Assembly: GCA_003996215.1 (NCBI GenBank)
Contig: QJPP01005217.1
Location: 1-64,000 of the forward strand
DNA length: 64,000 nucleotides
Reading direction: 5' to 3'
Source: Jaltomata sinuosa
Taxonomy: Eukaryota; Streptophyta; Magnoliopsida; Solanales; Solanaceae
Shown: in pieces, positions 11,986 to 23,050 of the stretch
How the letters are laid out: each line of letters opens with the position of its first letter
Position numbering within the stretch: position 1 is the first letter of the stretch
Notes under the pieces: model-generated
What the model saw: the letters and a program-made list of their open reading frames with translations, nothing else
What the model was told of the DNA's origin: nothing
Database searches by the model: none
Made by a program: the position numbers and the translations under genes

Positions 11986-12038
11986 AGGGAAATTTTAAGT
12001 TATTTCAAAGTGTAAAACGATTACAATCAGAAAACGTA

Positions 12039-12440
12039 TTATAGGGAAAGAAAAAAAAGGAAAAGAAACAATCTTCGGGCGTAGTAAATCTTCACAACAT
12101 TAGAGTTGATAGGCTTGGGCCATACATGGCCATCCATCTTGGAAAAAATCAAAGCATCTTCAGATAAAACCGTTTGGATGACATATGATCCTTGCATATT
12201 TGGTGCAAACTTTACATTGTATTTCTCATGGGAAGGAAATATCAACTCTCCATTCCCTAGATTTAATTCTGTATTGACTAATAACTTTTGGGAGATTATG
12301 TTTGTGCTTATTCCTGTCCTTTCATTATAGGACCAATAAAATATATCGATGTATGGCTTGAGCAGACTGACACGTTATTTTTTTTTGCTCCTTTGTCAAA
12401 TAAACACCGGTGCTGATTTCTTCGACTTGATCGTCGCCTC
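12039..12440 (-). pseudogene. Tat/Ogre-type integrase C-terminus
   Basis: The last part of a pol polyprotein. The minus-strand frame 12245-12039 reads KYNVKFAPNMQGSYVI followed by a block ending WPKPINSNVVKIYYARR. The pattern (GPYxVxxVL...ALxLxxMDGxxWPKPINSDxVKxYY) is the characteristic integrase tail of Tat-lineage Ty3/gypsy elements. Frame is lost upstream of about 12245, and the sequence is cut at 12449 by an LTR. The gag of a Tat element, also on the minus strand, appears at 29119-30017, just beyond the other side of the inserted block. The two may be ends of one element whose middle was replaced. Confidence 0.75.
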
Positions 12441-12449
12441 CATGATTAA

Positions 12450-13625
12450 TGTCACACCCCGAGGCTAACCCTTAGATGTAACACGGGATTCAGGACACGA
12501 GTGCCCTAAATTAACCCTTGACCATAGAATAACTCAGATAAATTAATAGATAAGCGGAAGCATAATAGGAAGATCCGAAATCAAATATATAGATAATCAA
12601 GTCAAATAGGATACATATCCAAAAGGAGACCCGAATACTGTCTATGTCTGGAAAGCCTCTAACTGTCAATAAGAGCGTCTGGGATAAGACCCCAGCTAAC
12701 TCATAAATCTGAAATGAAAACATAAAGATAGGCTCGCTAACTCTAGTCCTCGAAGAATGAGGAATCACCACTGATAAGCTAAAAGTCTAGCGTAGTCTAG
12801 CCACGATTCTGAGGAAAGGTGCCTAAATCTGCATCGTAAAAAGATGCAGTGCAAAATAAGCATGCTAAACAAACTTGTAAAACTGAAATCATGCTATGAG
12901 TGCAAAACTGAGATTCAAGAGACTCAATGCGACGCCAATGCATGTTATACAAATATCATAATGATCATAATAGTCTTGAAAACTGAAGGCAAATAGTAAA
13001 TGCATTTTAAAACCTCATATTGTTTCTGTGGGAGGTTCTCTAACCGACATAGACCATGTGAGCTACATGAAATCTGATGTATACGCCCCATTGAATGGAT
13101 CCAATATACCTTGCCAGTGAATAGAAGCATGACTGTGGTGTGATCACTAAATTTGATACCCAACTAAGTGGACTTAGAACCTACAGAGGCACGTAATTTT
13201 AGGACTAAGGGTACTCACACCCTGTCTAACTCGGTGTAAATACTACTCCCAAAAACATGTACACATAGCTCATAATGCTTATGAAATATCTGATTTCAAA
13301 CCTGTTCATAGCTTAGGTAGAGATATCTAGATGCCAAACCTTTCATAAAACAATAGGACATATCTAATTTCAAAAATTGTTGGAAAAGCATCAAGTCATA
13401 TCTCATGTCATGCAATTCACAAGTTATGAATCTTAAAGCTTTGCAATTTCATAGCTTGAAGAATTAGCCATGCAATTTCATGAAAATAGAGGTCATGTTA
13501 CCTAATCATACCAATTTTACTTAAAGACATGCAATTCAATGAAAATATGCTAAAATTCATCATAATCATATGGGCATTTCAAACCAACTGAGGAACTTCA
13601 GTTAAATCATAGATATGTAATAATA
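12450..13625 (-). repeat. Truncated LTR related to the chromovirus LTR at 27015-29118
   Basis: The plus strand starts TGTCACACCCCGAGGCTAAC, which is the reverse complement of the 3' end of the LTR ending at 29118 (CCTCGGGGCATGACA) with substitutions. Matching pieces continue (GATG..ACACGG, the GCGGAAGC block, and the GTCGGTTA...CTCCCA block at 13030-13050). No primer site lies to its left, so it is a solo or broken LTR. It ends at about 13625, right beside the stop codon of the Athila 3' ORF. Divergence is substantial. Confidence 0.6.
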
Positions 13626-13627
13626 AA

Positions 13628-14916
13628 TCATGAATTAGTGCCAGAGCTTTCAGCAGTAGCTCTCGTTGTCTGTGAAGTTTTCGGATCAAACACCGCAAGT
13701 GGCATTTTTGTGCCTGATGGGGTGTCGGTTGCCTCGGAGGTGGTTGTGGTTGGTTCTTCGAAGATCTGAGGCTTGTGAACCGTCACTTCAAACTTAGTGT
13801 CATCCCTTGATTTGTCAATATTCTGCTTTGATGACGCTGTCACTTGCTTATCAATACCATCCCATATTGGCACCTCTGCACGCCTGCATAACTCAATCAC
13901 TAGACACGGGAACGGCAAAGAAAAAGTAGTTTTTATGGCCCGGGTCCGCATCTCGTCTGCAATTATCATTCCGAAGTTGATGACGTACCCGGCTATCAAG
14001 CTTGCCACAAGGATGTCTCTTCCCTCATCCAAATTATTGTCTCCTCCTGTTGGAAATAAACTGAACCGCACAACCGCCCACCAAAACTTGGCTACGAAGC
14101 TTAGTGATTGCTTCGATATCCGTCCCCTATGAGTTAGCCAAGATGGTGAGCCATCAGTCAATGTTCGGGCTAACCATGGTCTCTGCGAGTAGGCGTTGGA
14201 AATCTTGTCATGAAACTCTGGCATATCAGGTGGAGGGATGTATTCAGGGCCAAAGAGTACTCTGTTGATCATTTCCCGTGAGTTGTCCACTTGTTTACCC
14301 CGAACTGGCACCCTATACTGCCTTGGTGCTGATTTAACCCCTTTTCCTGGCTCGCATTTGCTCTCCAACAGTGCCAAATAGTTGGCATAGAATTCCCGGA
14401 CTAGTTCTGGATAATAAAATCTTGGGGGCGAGCTCATCCACTCTAGCTGATACCTCTGAAACTGTGTCTGAAGAACTGGGTATTCAGGCAGATCCGTGGT
14501 CATGATTTGCACTTCTTCAGCTATCGGTCTTTTGTGGCTTCTCGACATCGTTTTGGTAAGACCATCAAGATAGTGCTTCTGAGCATCCTTAAATGCCCAC
14601 CGGATCGACTCTCTGTCCATGGGTGCACTCCCTGCAATGTTGGGTGTTTTAGGACAACCTACATCCTCCGGATTGGGGCTGGAGCTACCACTTTCATCCG
14701 ATCCACTACCACTCCCTCACTCACTGCTAGATGACCCACTCTCCTCTTCAGACTGGGATACTTGGGTGGTTCTTTGTTTAACTAGCCTAGTTTGGTAAGT
14801 CGGGGCTATAACTGCTTCTTCGTCGCTACTCGATTCATCGATTAGGGTCCGAGTTGTACCGATCCTTTCCTTCTTATTTTGTGCTTGACCGCGAGGCGGT
14901 TGTTGTTTGGGGGCCA
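13628..14916 (-). pseudogene. Extra 3' ORF of Athila: putative plant transposon protein, one internal stop
   Basis: About 429 codons in a single frame from MAPKQQPPRG (ATG at 14916) to TGA at 13628, interrupted only by TGA at 14717-14719. The frame is identical on both sides (32 codons between the stop and the Met at 14620). Residues 1-100 are polar and Ser/Glu-rich, low complexity. The middle (about 170-350) carries the features I associate with the 'putative plant transposon protein' domain: EFYANY, VRGKQVDNSREMINRVLFG, WLTHRGRISKQSLSFVAKFWW and VASLIAGYVINFGMIIADEM. The C-terminus is Thr/Ser-rich. No clear signal peptide or transmembrane anchor is visible, so I do not call it envelope, although it sits where Athila's env-like ORF sits. 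Function unknown. Confidence 0.75.
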
Positions 14917-15014
14917 TGTACTTACACGTGAACAAGTTCAAACATGTGAGAACAGGACAACACTCAGTAATACCCACTGTCTCGGAGGGAAGGTTTGGCT
15001 GATGGTTCATCACA

Positions 15015-15035
15015 GGTGTGACGGACCGTCACACC
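15015..15035. repeat. Perfect 21 bp palindrome with TGACG arms
   Basis: Arms of 10 bp, GGTGTGACGG and its reverse complement, around a central A. It is the most perfect of the dyads in this element. TGACG is the core bound by plant TGA-class bZIP factors in as-1 type elements; that it is bound here is inference. Confidence 0.75.
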
Positions 15036-15461
15036 GACCGTCACCCTAAGACAGTGAACTGTTTCAACCTGACGATTTGGCTGACGGTTTGTCACATGTG
15101 TGATGGGCCGTCATGCCAACAGTCAAGTTGAAACAGCGTGTTTCACTCTCTTTGAGGCATTTCCTCGAACACCTTGTGCTCGATTACGGGTTTTCTCCTC
15201 CTTTGTGGGATTTGGTTTCCCAAAGTCACCACCCATCATGTATTTGATCTCATGGGTTACTCAAGACTTCACCCATGTCACACTTAAGATTTCAAACAAC
15301 AGTAACACCATCTCATACCCAACAACATTTATCACAATTTCATAAATTACAAACCCACCATTTCCTTCGGTATTTCTTCATGCTACTCAAATAATCTCAA
15401 CGAGGAAGAGTTTAGAATCGTACCTTGATTTTGTTAGTGAGAAGAAATCGCTATTCCCTTT

Positions 15462-15475
15462 GATTTATATGAACC
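15462..15475 (-). promoter_or_regulatory. Candidate TATA box for the 3' ORF
   Basis: On the minus strand, TTCATATAAATCAA, about 550 bases upstream of the ATG at 14916 and downstream of the dyad cluster at 15735-15970. The order (dyads, then TATA) matches the LTR promoters in this window. Prediction only. Confidence 0.3.
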
Positions 15476-16208
15476 GATGGACAACTAGCGGGAATTCGTT
15501 GGTTTGGTGCGTTTTGAACGATGGTGAAGAAAGGAAAATGGGGGTGTGGTACTTGGGAGCAAGTTGGAGACTTGCTTGGGAAGAAGATGGATTTTGATTA
15601 ATGGAGGTTTGGAGTTTGAGATTAGAAGATAAGTGGTAAAATGATGAAGATGAAATTAATATGCAACCGGGCGGGTCGGTTTGGTTTTGGGTTGGGTCGC
15701 CCAAAATTAAAAACAAAACTTACCTGATGCGGTGGCCTGTTGTGATGGTCCGTCAACAACTTGGCGGTCCATCACTTGGTGCGTCACAATTAGACAGTGA
15801 GCCCTTGTGAGTCTCGTGGGTGACGGCCTGGTGTGACGGTCCGTCAACTACTTGATGGTCCGTCAACTAGTACCGTCGGTACCAAACAGTAGGTATGAAT
15901 ATTTGTCAACATGTGACGGTCCGTGTGATGGGCCATCGTAGGCGTGACGGTCCGTCAACTACAACCGTCACTCGTAGACAGAATCATGTTGTTACTTCCA
16001 CCTTTTTGTACCTGCACACTCAACGCATAAATTAACCAATTCTAACAAATTAAATCTTTATAAGCCTGTAATACAACAACAATTTATGGGTTGCCTCCCA
16101 TACAACGCCTGATTTAACGTTGTGGCACGACGCTGGTGTCTTGATTACTCAGACTTCATCAATATACACCAAACACAAAACATGTACCTCCTCTGGGAGG
16201 CCCAGATA

Positions 16209-19200
16209 TTACTTTAGCCTCTGCCCATTGGCTTTGAATAACTCACCATCTTTATTTTCTAGTTCGACCGCACCGGATGGGAACACTTGGTGTCTTTTGA
16301 ATGGTCCGGACCATTTGGATTTGAGTTTTCCGAGAAATAATTTGAACCTGGAGTTGAACAACAATACCAAGTCCCCAACCTTGAACTCCCTTTTCTCAAT
16401 TTTCCTGTCATGGTACAGCTTCATTCGTTCCTTGTAGAGAGCGGATCTCTCATATGCTCGCAATCGGAACTCCTCCATCTCATTCAATTGTTCCAACCTT
16501 AGTTCCGATGCCTCTTTCTAACTGAGATTTAACTTTTTGAGCGCCTAAAGGGCCTTGTGCTCAAGTTCCACGGGCAAGTGACAAGCTTTACCAAAAACAA
16601 ATTGGTAAGGAGACATACCTATTGGCGTCTTAAACGCTGTTCGGTAAGCCCAGAGTGCGTCATCCAGCTTTCTCGCCCAATCTCGCTGGTTCACATTCAC
16701 AGAGTTAGCCAAGATCTCTTTAATTTCCCGGTTCGACACCTCGACTTGCCCACTGGTTAAGGGGTGATAAGGTGTGGCTACCTTGTGTTGCTTCACTCCA
16801 TATTTTGCTAGAGCAGCCTGGAACACCTTATTACAAATATGTGAACCTCCATCACTGATAATTGTGCGAGGGGTGCCAAACCTAGCAAAGATGTTTCTTT
16901 TTAAGAATGCCACCACACTTCTCCCTTTGTTATCGGCCAAAGCAACCGCCTCTACCCACTTTGACACATAATCCACCGCTACCAAGATGTAGCGGTTCCC
17001 GTAAGAACTTTCAAAAGGGCCCATGAAATCTATTCCCCATACGTCGAACAATTCAACCTCCAAAATAGTGGACATGGGTAGCTCTTGTCGGCGAGAGATT
17101 GCTCCTATTCGTTGGCATTGATCACAGAACTTGGCAAATTCATATGAATCTTTCTGGATTGTCGGCCAATAATAACCACACTTTAAGATTTTTCGGGCGG
17201 TTCGATTACCCGCATGATATCCTCCAACTGGGGACGAATGGCAAGCTTGCAAGATGCTTGTCATTTCCGCTTCCGGTACAGATCTCCTCACTATGTTGTC
17301 AGCACACAACCGGAAAAAATACGGCTCATCCCAGAAAAACTTACTTGCATCATGGAGAAACTTCTTTTTCTGGTGGAAGTTCAAATCTTCCGGGATCATT
17401 TCACTCACCGCATAATTTGCGAAGTCAGCGTACCAAGGCACCATATCACATGACACAGCTATCACCTGCTCATCCGGGAATGCATCATCAATCTCCGGTT
17501 CCTCTATTACGTTTTCTTCCCTCTCAAGCTTGGAAAAATGATCCGCTACCTGGTTCTCACACCCTTTCTGATATTTGACTTCGAAGTCAAATTCCTGCAA
17601 CAATAGCACCCATCGGATTAGTCGAGGTTTTGCATCCTTTTTTGTCATCAGATACCTCAAGGCTGCATGATCTGTGTGCACCACCACTTTTGTACCAAGT
17701 AAGTATGCTCTGAATTTCTCAAAGGCGTATACAACAGCCAACAACTCCTGTTCTGTCACTGTGTAGGTCTTTTGCGCCCCATTCAATGCTGTACTAGCAT
17801 AATAAATGGGGTGAAAAAGTTTGTCTCGCTTCTGTCCCAGAACAGCTCCAAGCGTCACACCACTCGCATCGCACATTACTTCGAACGGTTTGGACCAATC
17901 CAGGGCAATTATAATAGGAGCATCCACTAACTTTTCTTTCAGGCATTCAAACGCCCTCAAACACTCAGCATCAAATACAAACTTCGTCTCCTTTTTAAGC
18001 AACTTGCACAATGGGGTAGCAACCTTAGAGAAATCTTTGATGAACCTTCGGAAGAAACCGGCATGACCAAGAAAACTCCTCACACCCTTTACTGAAATGG
18101 GTGGAGGTAGTTTCTCGATGACTTCAATCTTGGCTCTATCCACCTCTAGACCTCTCATAGATATTTTGTGTCCTAATACAATGCCTTCTTTCACCGTGAA
18201 ATGGCATTTCTCCTAATTCAGCACGAGGTTTGACTCTTCACACCTTTGCAATGCCTGACCCAGATTAGTCAAGCAATCATCAAAAGCATCACCCACAACC
18301 GAAAAGTCATCCATGAAGACTTCCAATGTGTTCTCCACCATATCAGAAAAGATAGACATAATACATCTTTAGAAGGTTGCAGGAGCATTGCAAAGACCAA
18401 AGGGCATGCGTCTAAAAGCAAACGTACCATAGGGACAGGTGAACGTGGTCTTCTCCTGATCTTCCGGGGCGATAGATATTTGGTTGTACCCCGAATATCC
18501 ATCTAAAAAGCAATACCAACCTCTTCCAGCTAATCTATCCAGCATCTGATCCATAAAGGGCATGGGGAAATGATCACGGAGAGTACATGAGTTTAGCTTC
18601 CGGTAATCCATACAGACTCGCCAGCCCGTGACAGGCCTTAATGGAATCAGCTCATTTTTGTCATTTGCTACCACAGTCATTCCTCCCTTCTTAGGAAAAC
18701 ATTGCATTGGGCTTACCCATTTGCTATCAGAGATTGGGTAAACCACTCTAGCATCGAGCCATTTGATGATCTCTTTATTCACCACCGCTTGCATTGGCGG
18801 ATTCAGTCTCTGTTGGTGCTTGGTGGTAGGAGTGCAATTTTCTTCTAGATGTATCTTATAAGTACAAATACCTGGTGGAATGTCAATAATATCGGCAATG
18901 GTCCAGCCGATTGCTCTCTTGTGTCTCCTCAGAGTGGATAATAACGCTTCAACTTGAGATTGCACAAGGTCTATCGCGATGATTACTGGTAAGGTATCTT
19001 TGTCACCCATAAATGCATACTTCAGATGGCCTGGCAACTCTTTCAACTCTAATACCGGTGCTTCCTCAATAGAAGGCTTTGCAGGAGGTGTTGGTCTGTT
19101 CTTTAAATCGAGATCCAATTTCTTTGGGGCGTAACCATATGACCCCATTCCAACCATAGCATTTACAATTTCCTCATAATCTTCGATGCAATCATCATCG

Positions 19201-20186
19201 AAATTCATCTTAACTGCTGCCAATGTCTCTACAACAAGTCTCTCTTCAATAGAAACGATCACATCAGATTCTGCAACAACATCAATAACCAAGATGACAT
19301 TCTTGTCCCTCAGTTGCTTCATTGATCTGCACATATTAAACTTCACTACCTCATCGTTCAACCTGAAAGTCAACTCGTTGCTCTCCATATCTACCAATAC
19401 TCTTCTGGTTTCCAAGAAGGATTGTCCCAAAATAATAGGGACTTCGAAGTCCACTTCGCAATCTAAAATCACGAAGTCTGCCGGAAATATGAACTTCCCC
19501 ACCTTCACAAGTACATCATATAAAATACCAACCGGATGTTTCACCGATCTGTCAGCCATCAGTAACCTCATAGTCGTCGGTTTGGGGGCTCCTAAGCCCA
19601 ACTACCGGTAGATGGCTAACGGCATTAAGTTTATGCTAGCTCCCAAGTCACAAAGAGCCTTGGCAAAGTTAAACTCCCCTATGGTGCAAGGAATAGTGAA
19701 CGCACCCGGGTCTTCTTTCTTTTGGACCAGCGACCTTGATAAAATGGCGCTACAATGGTGGAGGTTGTCTTCCGGTTCAAAACTTACCGACCTCTTTTTT
19801 GTGATCAAGTCCTTCAGAAACTTGGCATAACCGGGCATTTGTTCAAGCGCATCCACCAGAGGGATGTTTACTGATATCTGTTTGAGCATAGTCATGAAGT
19901 TCATGAACTTTCTATCTTCCACATTCTTCTTCAACCGCTGTGGGAAAGGAGGTGGTGGCCGAGGCATCATAGTTGGAAGTTTTTCAACTTCCTTGCTTTT
20001 ATCCGTGAGCACTTGAGTAGCATCTTCTTTCGCGCCGGGTTTTTCAACAGACACTTTCACACCCTCATCAACCATATTTTCAGCATCTACTAACTCTTCT
20101 TTCTCAGCAACGCTACCTTTCTGGGTCTGAATTACCGGATGTGATTCTGATAATGTCTTACCGGTTCTGGTGGTGATTGCCATCAA
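16209..20186 (-). pseudogene. Athila pol: protease, RT, RNase H, integrase, five stops
   Basis: One continuous frame of about 1,325 codons. Protease has CDLGASINLMP near 19640, the DLGAS form of the DT/SG motif. RT follows with KWLDARVVYPISDSKWVSP near 18740, GYSGYNQI near 18490 and an intact FMDDFSVVG near 18310. RNase H shows MCDASGVTLGAVL near 17870 and TDHAALRYL near 17670. Integrase has the HHCC finger (CHSSPVGGYHAGNRT...CDQCQR, 17240-17110) and the DDE residues (WGIDFMGPF, ISDGGSHI, GQVEVSNREIKE). Stops: TAG 19602-19604, TAA 18369-18371, TAG 18213-18215, TAG 16545-16547, TAG 16518-16520. I found no frameshift. Catalytic residues look intact, so this is a recently silenced copy. Confidence 0.9.
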
Positions 20187-21604
20187 TTTCCATCATTTCT
20201 CGGGTTTTGAATGGTGTCACTCGGCAATGTTCCAGCTTTCCGTTGATTTAGAGACGCCAAGACTTGACTCATTTGTTGCTCTAACTGCTTGATTGAGGTG
20301 GAATGAGAATTAACCAACTGACTCAATGATGATAATTCATATTTTATTTCCTTGACTCCGGAGTCAGTAGATTCTACCTTCAACAACATCTTTGCTATCA
20401 TATTCTCTAACTTGGATGTTCCTGTATCATTTCTACTTCTTTCTCGGTTACCAGGTGGTACGTACAACCCACCTCTATCAGTTTTATTCATCCAGTTCCC
20501 CTGATAACGGTCTCTGTAGCCAGCTTTTTCATAGTAGTTGTCTTTCTGATAGTTCCGACCTTGGTTTCCCTGGCCATTGGCCTGCAAACCCCCCAAATAA
20601 TTCTCCTCCTCCTCAGACTCGAACTCTACTGCTCTACTTTGGGAACCCACAACTTTCACTTTCTCCATGTCTCCTGACAGCAAATGTTTTGTCAGAAGGT
20701 CCATTTGCGTTTTCAGATCGGCCATATCTTGATCCCGCTCTTCCTTTCTCCTGCGCTGTGCTGCTGACATACCGATTGCATGAGTGCTAGCAGCCATCTC
20801 GGTGTCCCATGTATGCCATGCCCTATTGGTTTTAGTGAGCCGGTCTAGAATAGCTGTGGCATCGATAAAAGTGAGGCCCATAAATGCTCCACCTGCTGCG
20901 TTATCCAGTGTCAGCTTGGTAGCCGAATTTAGTGCCCTGTAAAATGTCTGCATGAGAAAATTGTTGGTCAACTGATGGTTAGGGCATTGTGTCAGCTTCT
21001 TCTTGAACTGCAACCACGTCTCATGTAACGCCTCGTGAGGTTGTTGTCTGAAATTGCTAATTTCATCCCTCAACTGTATCATCCTAGAGGGAGGAAAGAA
21101 CCTTTCTAGGAAAGCTCCTTTCAACTCTCCCCAAGTTGCGATAGAGTCGGGCGTTAGCTCTGTTAACCATAATGCTGCCTCATCAGATAGAGACAATGGA
21201 AACAACCTGAGTCTGATCGCGGTCTGACTTACTCCAGGCAATTCAAACGACTTGCAGATACCAACGAAATTCATCAGGTGCCGGTTTGGATCATCACCAG
21301 CCATACCACGGAACAGTCCCTTTAAGTTCAACAGCTGAAGCATAGTGCTAGTTATGTTGAACTTGGCCCCGTGCGCTAGTGGAGGAAGAACAATGGCGCC
21401 CGTAGCACCAACTCCGTCTAATGCAGTATCATCTTCTATATCTTCAGCATTCAAGTGATGATGATCATGTTGAGCCTGCTGCTCTACAACGAGCCTTGCT
21501 GCCTTCATTTGTTGTGCAGCCATGGTTTGCCTTAGTGTTCTTGCGAGCTCGGGGTCATAGGGTAATATTGGTTCTCCCGAGCGTCGGGTACTTGGTATGC
21601 ACAA
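20183..21604 (-). CDS. gag: Athila gag, open reading frame
   Basis: 473 codons, unbroken. It encodes the Gag structural protein that would form virus-like particles in the cytoplasm. The Retrotrans_gag region spans residues 85-250 (LNLKGLFRGMAGDDPNRHLMNF, RLRLFPLSLSDEAALWL, ERFFPPSRMIQLRDEISNF). A Glu-rich segment follows, and the last 60 residues look like a coiled coil (SLSQLVNSHSTSIKQLEQQM). No CCHC knuckle is visible. The frame is open upstream of the listed start, which is TTG; an ATG at residue 28 (MAAQQMKAARL) is the first good start, and initiation is uncertain. Gag ends in TGA at 20183, overlapping the pol frame, which is shifted by -1. I see no classical slippery heptamer, so a small indel is likelier than programmed shifting. 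Confidence 0.85.
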   Translation of the reverse strand: MCIPSTRRSGEPILPYDPELARTLRQTMAAQQMKAARLVVEQQAQHDHHHLNAEDIEDDTALDGVGATGAIVLPPLAHGAKFNITSTMLQLLNLKGLFRGMAGDDPNRHLMNFVGICKSFELPGVSQTAIRLRLFPLSLSDEAALWLTELTPDSIATWGELKGAFLERFFPPSRMIQLRDEISNFRQQPHEALHETWLQFKKKLTQCPNHQLTNNFLMQTFYRALNSATKLTLDNAAGGAFMGLTFIDATAILDRLTKTNRAWHTWDTEMAASTHAIGMSAAQRRRKEERDQDMADLKTQMDLLTKHLLSGDMEKVKVVGSQSRAVEFESEEEENYLGGLQANGQGNQGRNYQKDNYYEKAGYRDRYQGNWMNKTDRGGLYVPPGNRERSRNDTGTSKLENMIAKMLLKVESTDSGVKEIKYELSSLSQLVNSHSTSIKQLEQQMSQVLASLNQRKAGTLPSDTIQNPRNDGN

Positions 21605-21703
21605 CTCAGTACCCTGTAATAAACAAAAACAACAAATAAAAGTAAAATTAGGAAATATGACTAAGAGTCAAATAAACACACCAGACTTAATAAATAACCG
21701 TAT

Positions 21704-21721
21704 TCCCCGGCAACGACGCCA
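21704..21721 (-). promoter_or_regulatory. Primer binding site of Athila (tRNA-Asp type)
   Basis: The minus strand reads TGGCGTCGTTGCCGGGGA, one substitution from TGGCGCCGTTGCCGGGGA, which is complementary to the 3' end of plant tRNA-Asp and typical of Athila. Five bases separate it from the LTR end at 21727. Confidence 0.9.
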
Positions 21722-22640
21722 AAATTTGATACGCCCAAATTACAACTCCAATTACGAAGCGTAAGCGGTCGCTGTCAAATATAGAACCTAACTAAGGTTG
21801 GGGTCGATCCCACAGGGAATAAAGTGCAAATTAAATCGATAGTGAATTAAATGACTAGTAGTCGATAGTTTTCGGTAAATTGGGGGGGTTTTGTGTGAAC
21901 AATGTTTAACCAAAGCAAATAATAATGTGCGATTAATAATCAATATGAGAGTGAACTAGGGATGTGTTCACCATGGCGTCGTAACAATTTCGACTCAAGG
22001 CTTAACCGGGTCCGCTCTATATGCATATCACGATGTGATTGAATTCATGGTATTGTCTAAACGTTTCTCAACCAATTTGACAAATTTCCTTTTCACTTCT
22101 CTCGAACTTGAAAAGGTGAACTTTCTTATTTCAATCCTAAACATCAAGTAGATTAATCTAGTTACAACATTAATCATGAGACGAGAGTTAGTAGTCTCGA
22201 ATCCTTGTAGTTAATCAAATTTCCCGGTTTTAATCTCTTTACTCAAGCAAATTAAACCTAGGCATGTTCTAATGTTTGCAACCACTAGAAAACATCAGTA
22301 ATTGAATGATTAACCACGTGACAACATAAAGATTGAACCCTACGCTACCCGAAATCTATATTGCTACTTTTGCCATGGCTCCCACAACCCTAGTTGTGGG
22401 AAGTTAGTTACTCATGCTATTAGGAAAAGAGAAGAAATTCTTATTCATAATAAAGAAAAAAGATTCTTACAATATAATGAACACAAGCTTCAATTTATCC
22501 AAGAACAAGAATCCAAGATCCCAAGAACAAGGGAAGAGAGGAAGACAAACGTGTTGTGTCGTGTTTTTCTCTCCAAAACTTGCTCAAAATAATCCTAGAA
22601 CTATTGGGTAATGAATAATTAAAATAAACCTAACACAAGG

Positions 22641-22650
22641 TATTTATTGT
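22641..22650 (-). promoter_or_regulatory. Candidate TATA box of the Athila LTR
   Basis: ACAATAAATA on the minus strand, about 480 bases from the LTR 5' end and directly downstream of the dyad cluster. Predicted start of the genomic RNA; the placement is inference. Confidence 0.5.
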
Positions 22651-22684
22651 AGTCCACGAAATAAAGTCCAAAAATAGGATTTTT

Positions 22685-23050
22685 GGAATCCCGCGTTGCG
22701 TTTGACGGGTCGCCTGATGGGCCGTCAAGCATGTGACGGGCCGTCACTCCAAGCCGTCGTCACTATCCAGTGCTTGCTATCTTTAGCTCTAACTTGACGG
22801 TTTGACTGACGGACCATCACCCATGGAACGGGCGATCACCCATGCGACGGGCCGTCACGCCAACCGTCGCTGCTATTCAGTGCAGGCTCTTCTTGAGCTC
22901 CCACTTGACGGCTTGGCTGATGATCCATCACAGGTGTGACGGGCCGTCGTGCCAACCATCGCCGCTATCCAGTGGCTCCTTCAAGTGCTGCCAGGTTTGG
23001 TGGCTTGGCTGACGGTCCGTCACAGGTGTGACGAGCCGTCAGGTCCTCCG
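22685..23050. repeat. Cluster of TGACGGnCCGTCA dyads in the Athila LTR
   Basis: At least six imperfect dyads of the form TGACGG-n-CCGTCA (for example GTGACGGGCCGTCAC at 22734-22748, GCGACGGGCCGTCAC near 22842 and CTGACGGTCCGTCAC near 23010), spaced by 40-100 bases and separated by repeated phrases such as CTATCCAGTG. The same words recur in the interior at 15015-15120 and 15735-15970. Confidence 0.8.

Larger units (their letters stand above)
14920..16208 (-). other. Long spacer between pol and the 3' ORF, with two palindrome clusters
   Basis: Non-coding. Clusters of GTGACGGnCCGTCAC-type dyads lie at 15015-15120 and 15735-15970. Between them is a CT-rich stretch on the minus strand with a TATA-like box near 15462-15475. 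A perfect 5' splice-site match, CAG/GTAAGT, lies at 15718-15726 (minus). The block near 16090-16130 resembles the post-integrase region known from Athila elements. Frames such as 15465-15716 lie in low-complexity sequence and I do not call them. Confidence 0.6.

Noticed and set aside
13628..14916. Calling the Athila 3' ORF an envelope protein
   Set aside because: The position fits, but I see no signal peptide, cleavage site or transmembrane anchor, and its domain resembles a different plant family.
17099..17578. 159-codon plus-strand frame within Athila pol
   Set aside because: Antisense shadow of the integrase/RNase H region on the minus strand.
20183..20190. Programmed frameshift between Athila gag and pol
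   Set aside because: The overlap is only about ten bases and no X XXY YYZ slippery heptamer or obvious downstream stem is visible. A small indel is simpler.
15017..23050. Regularly spaced dyads as a CRISPR-like array
   Set aside because: Spacing is irregular, spacers are themselves repetitive, the host is a plant, and the dyads sit in LTR and element DNA.
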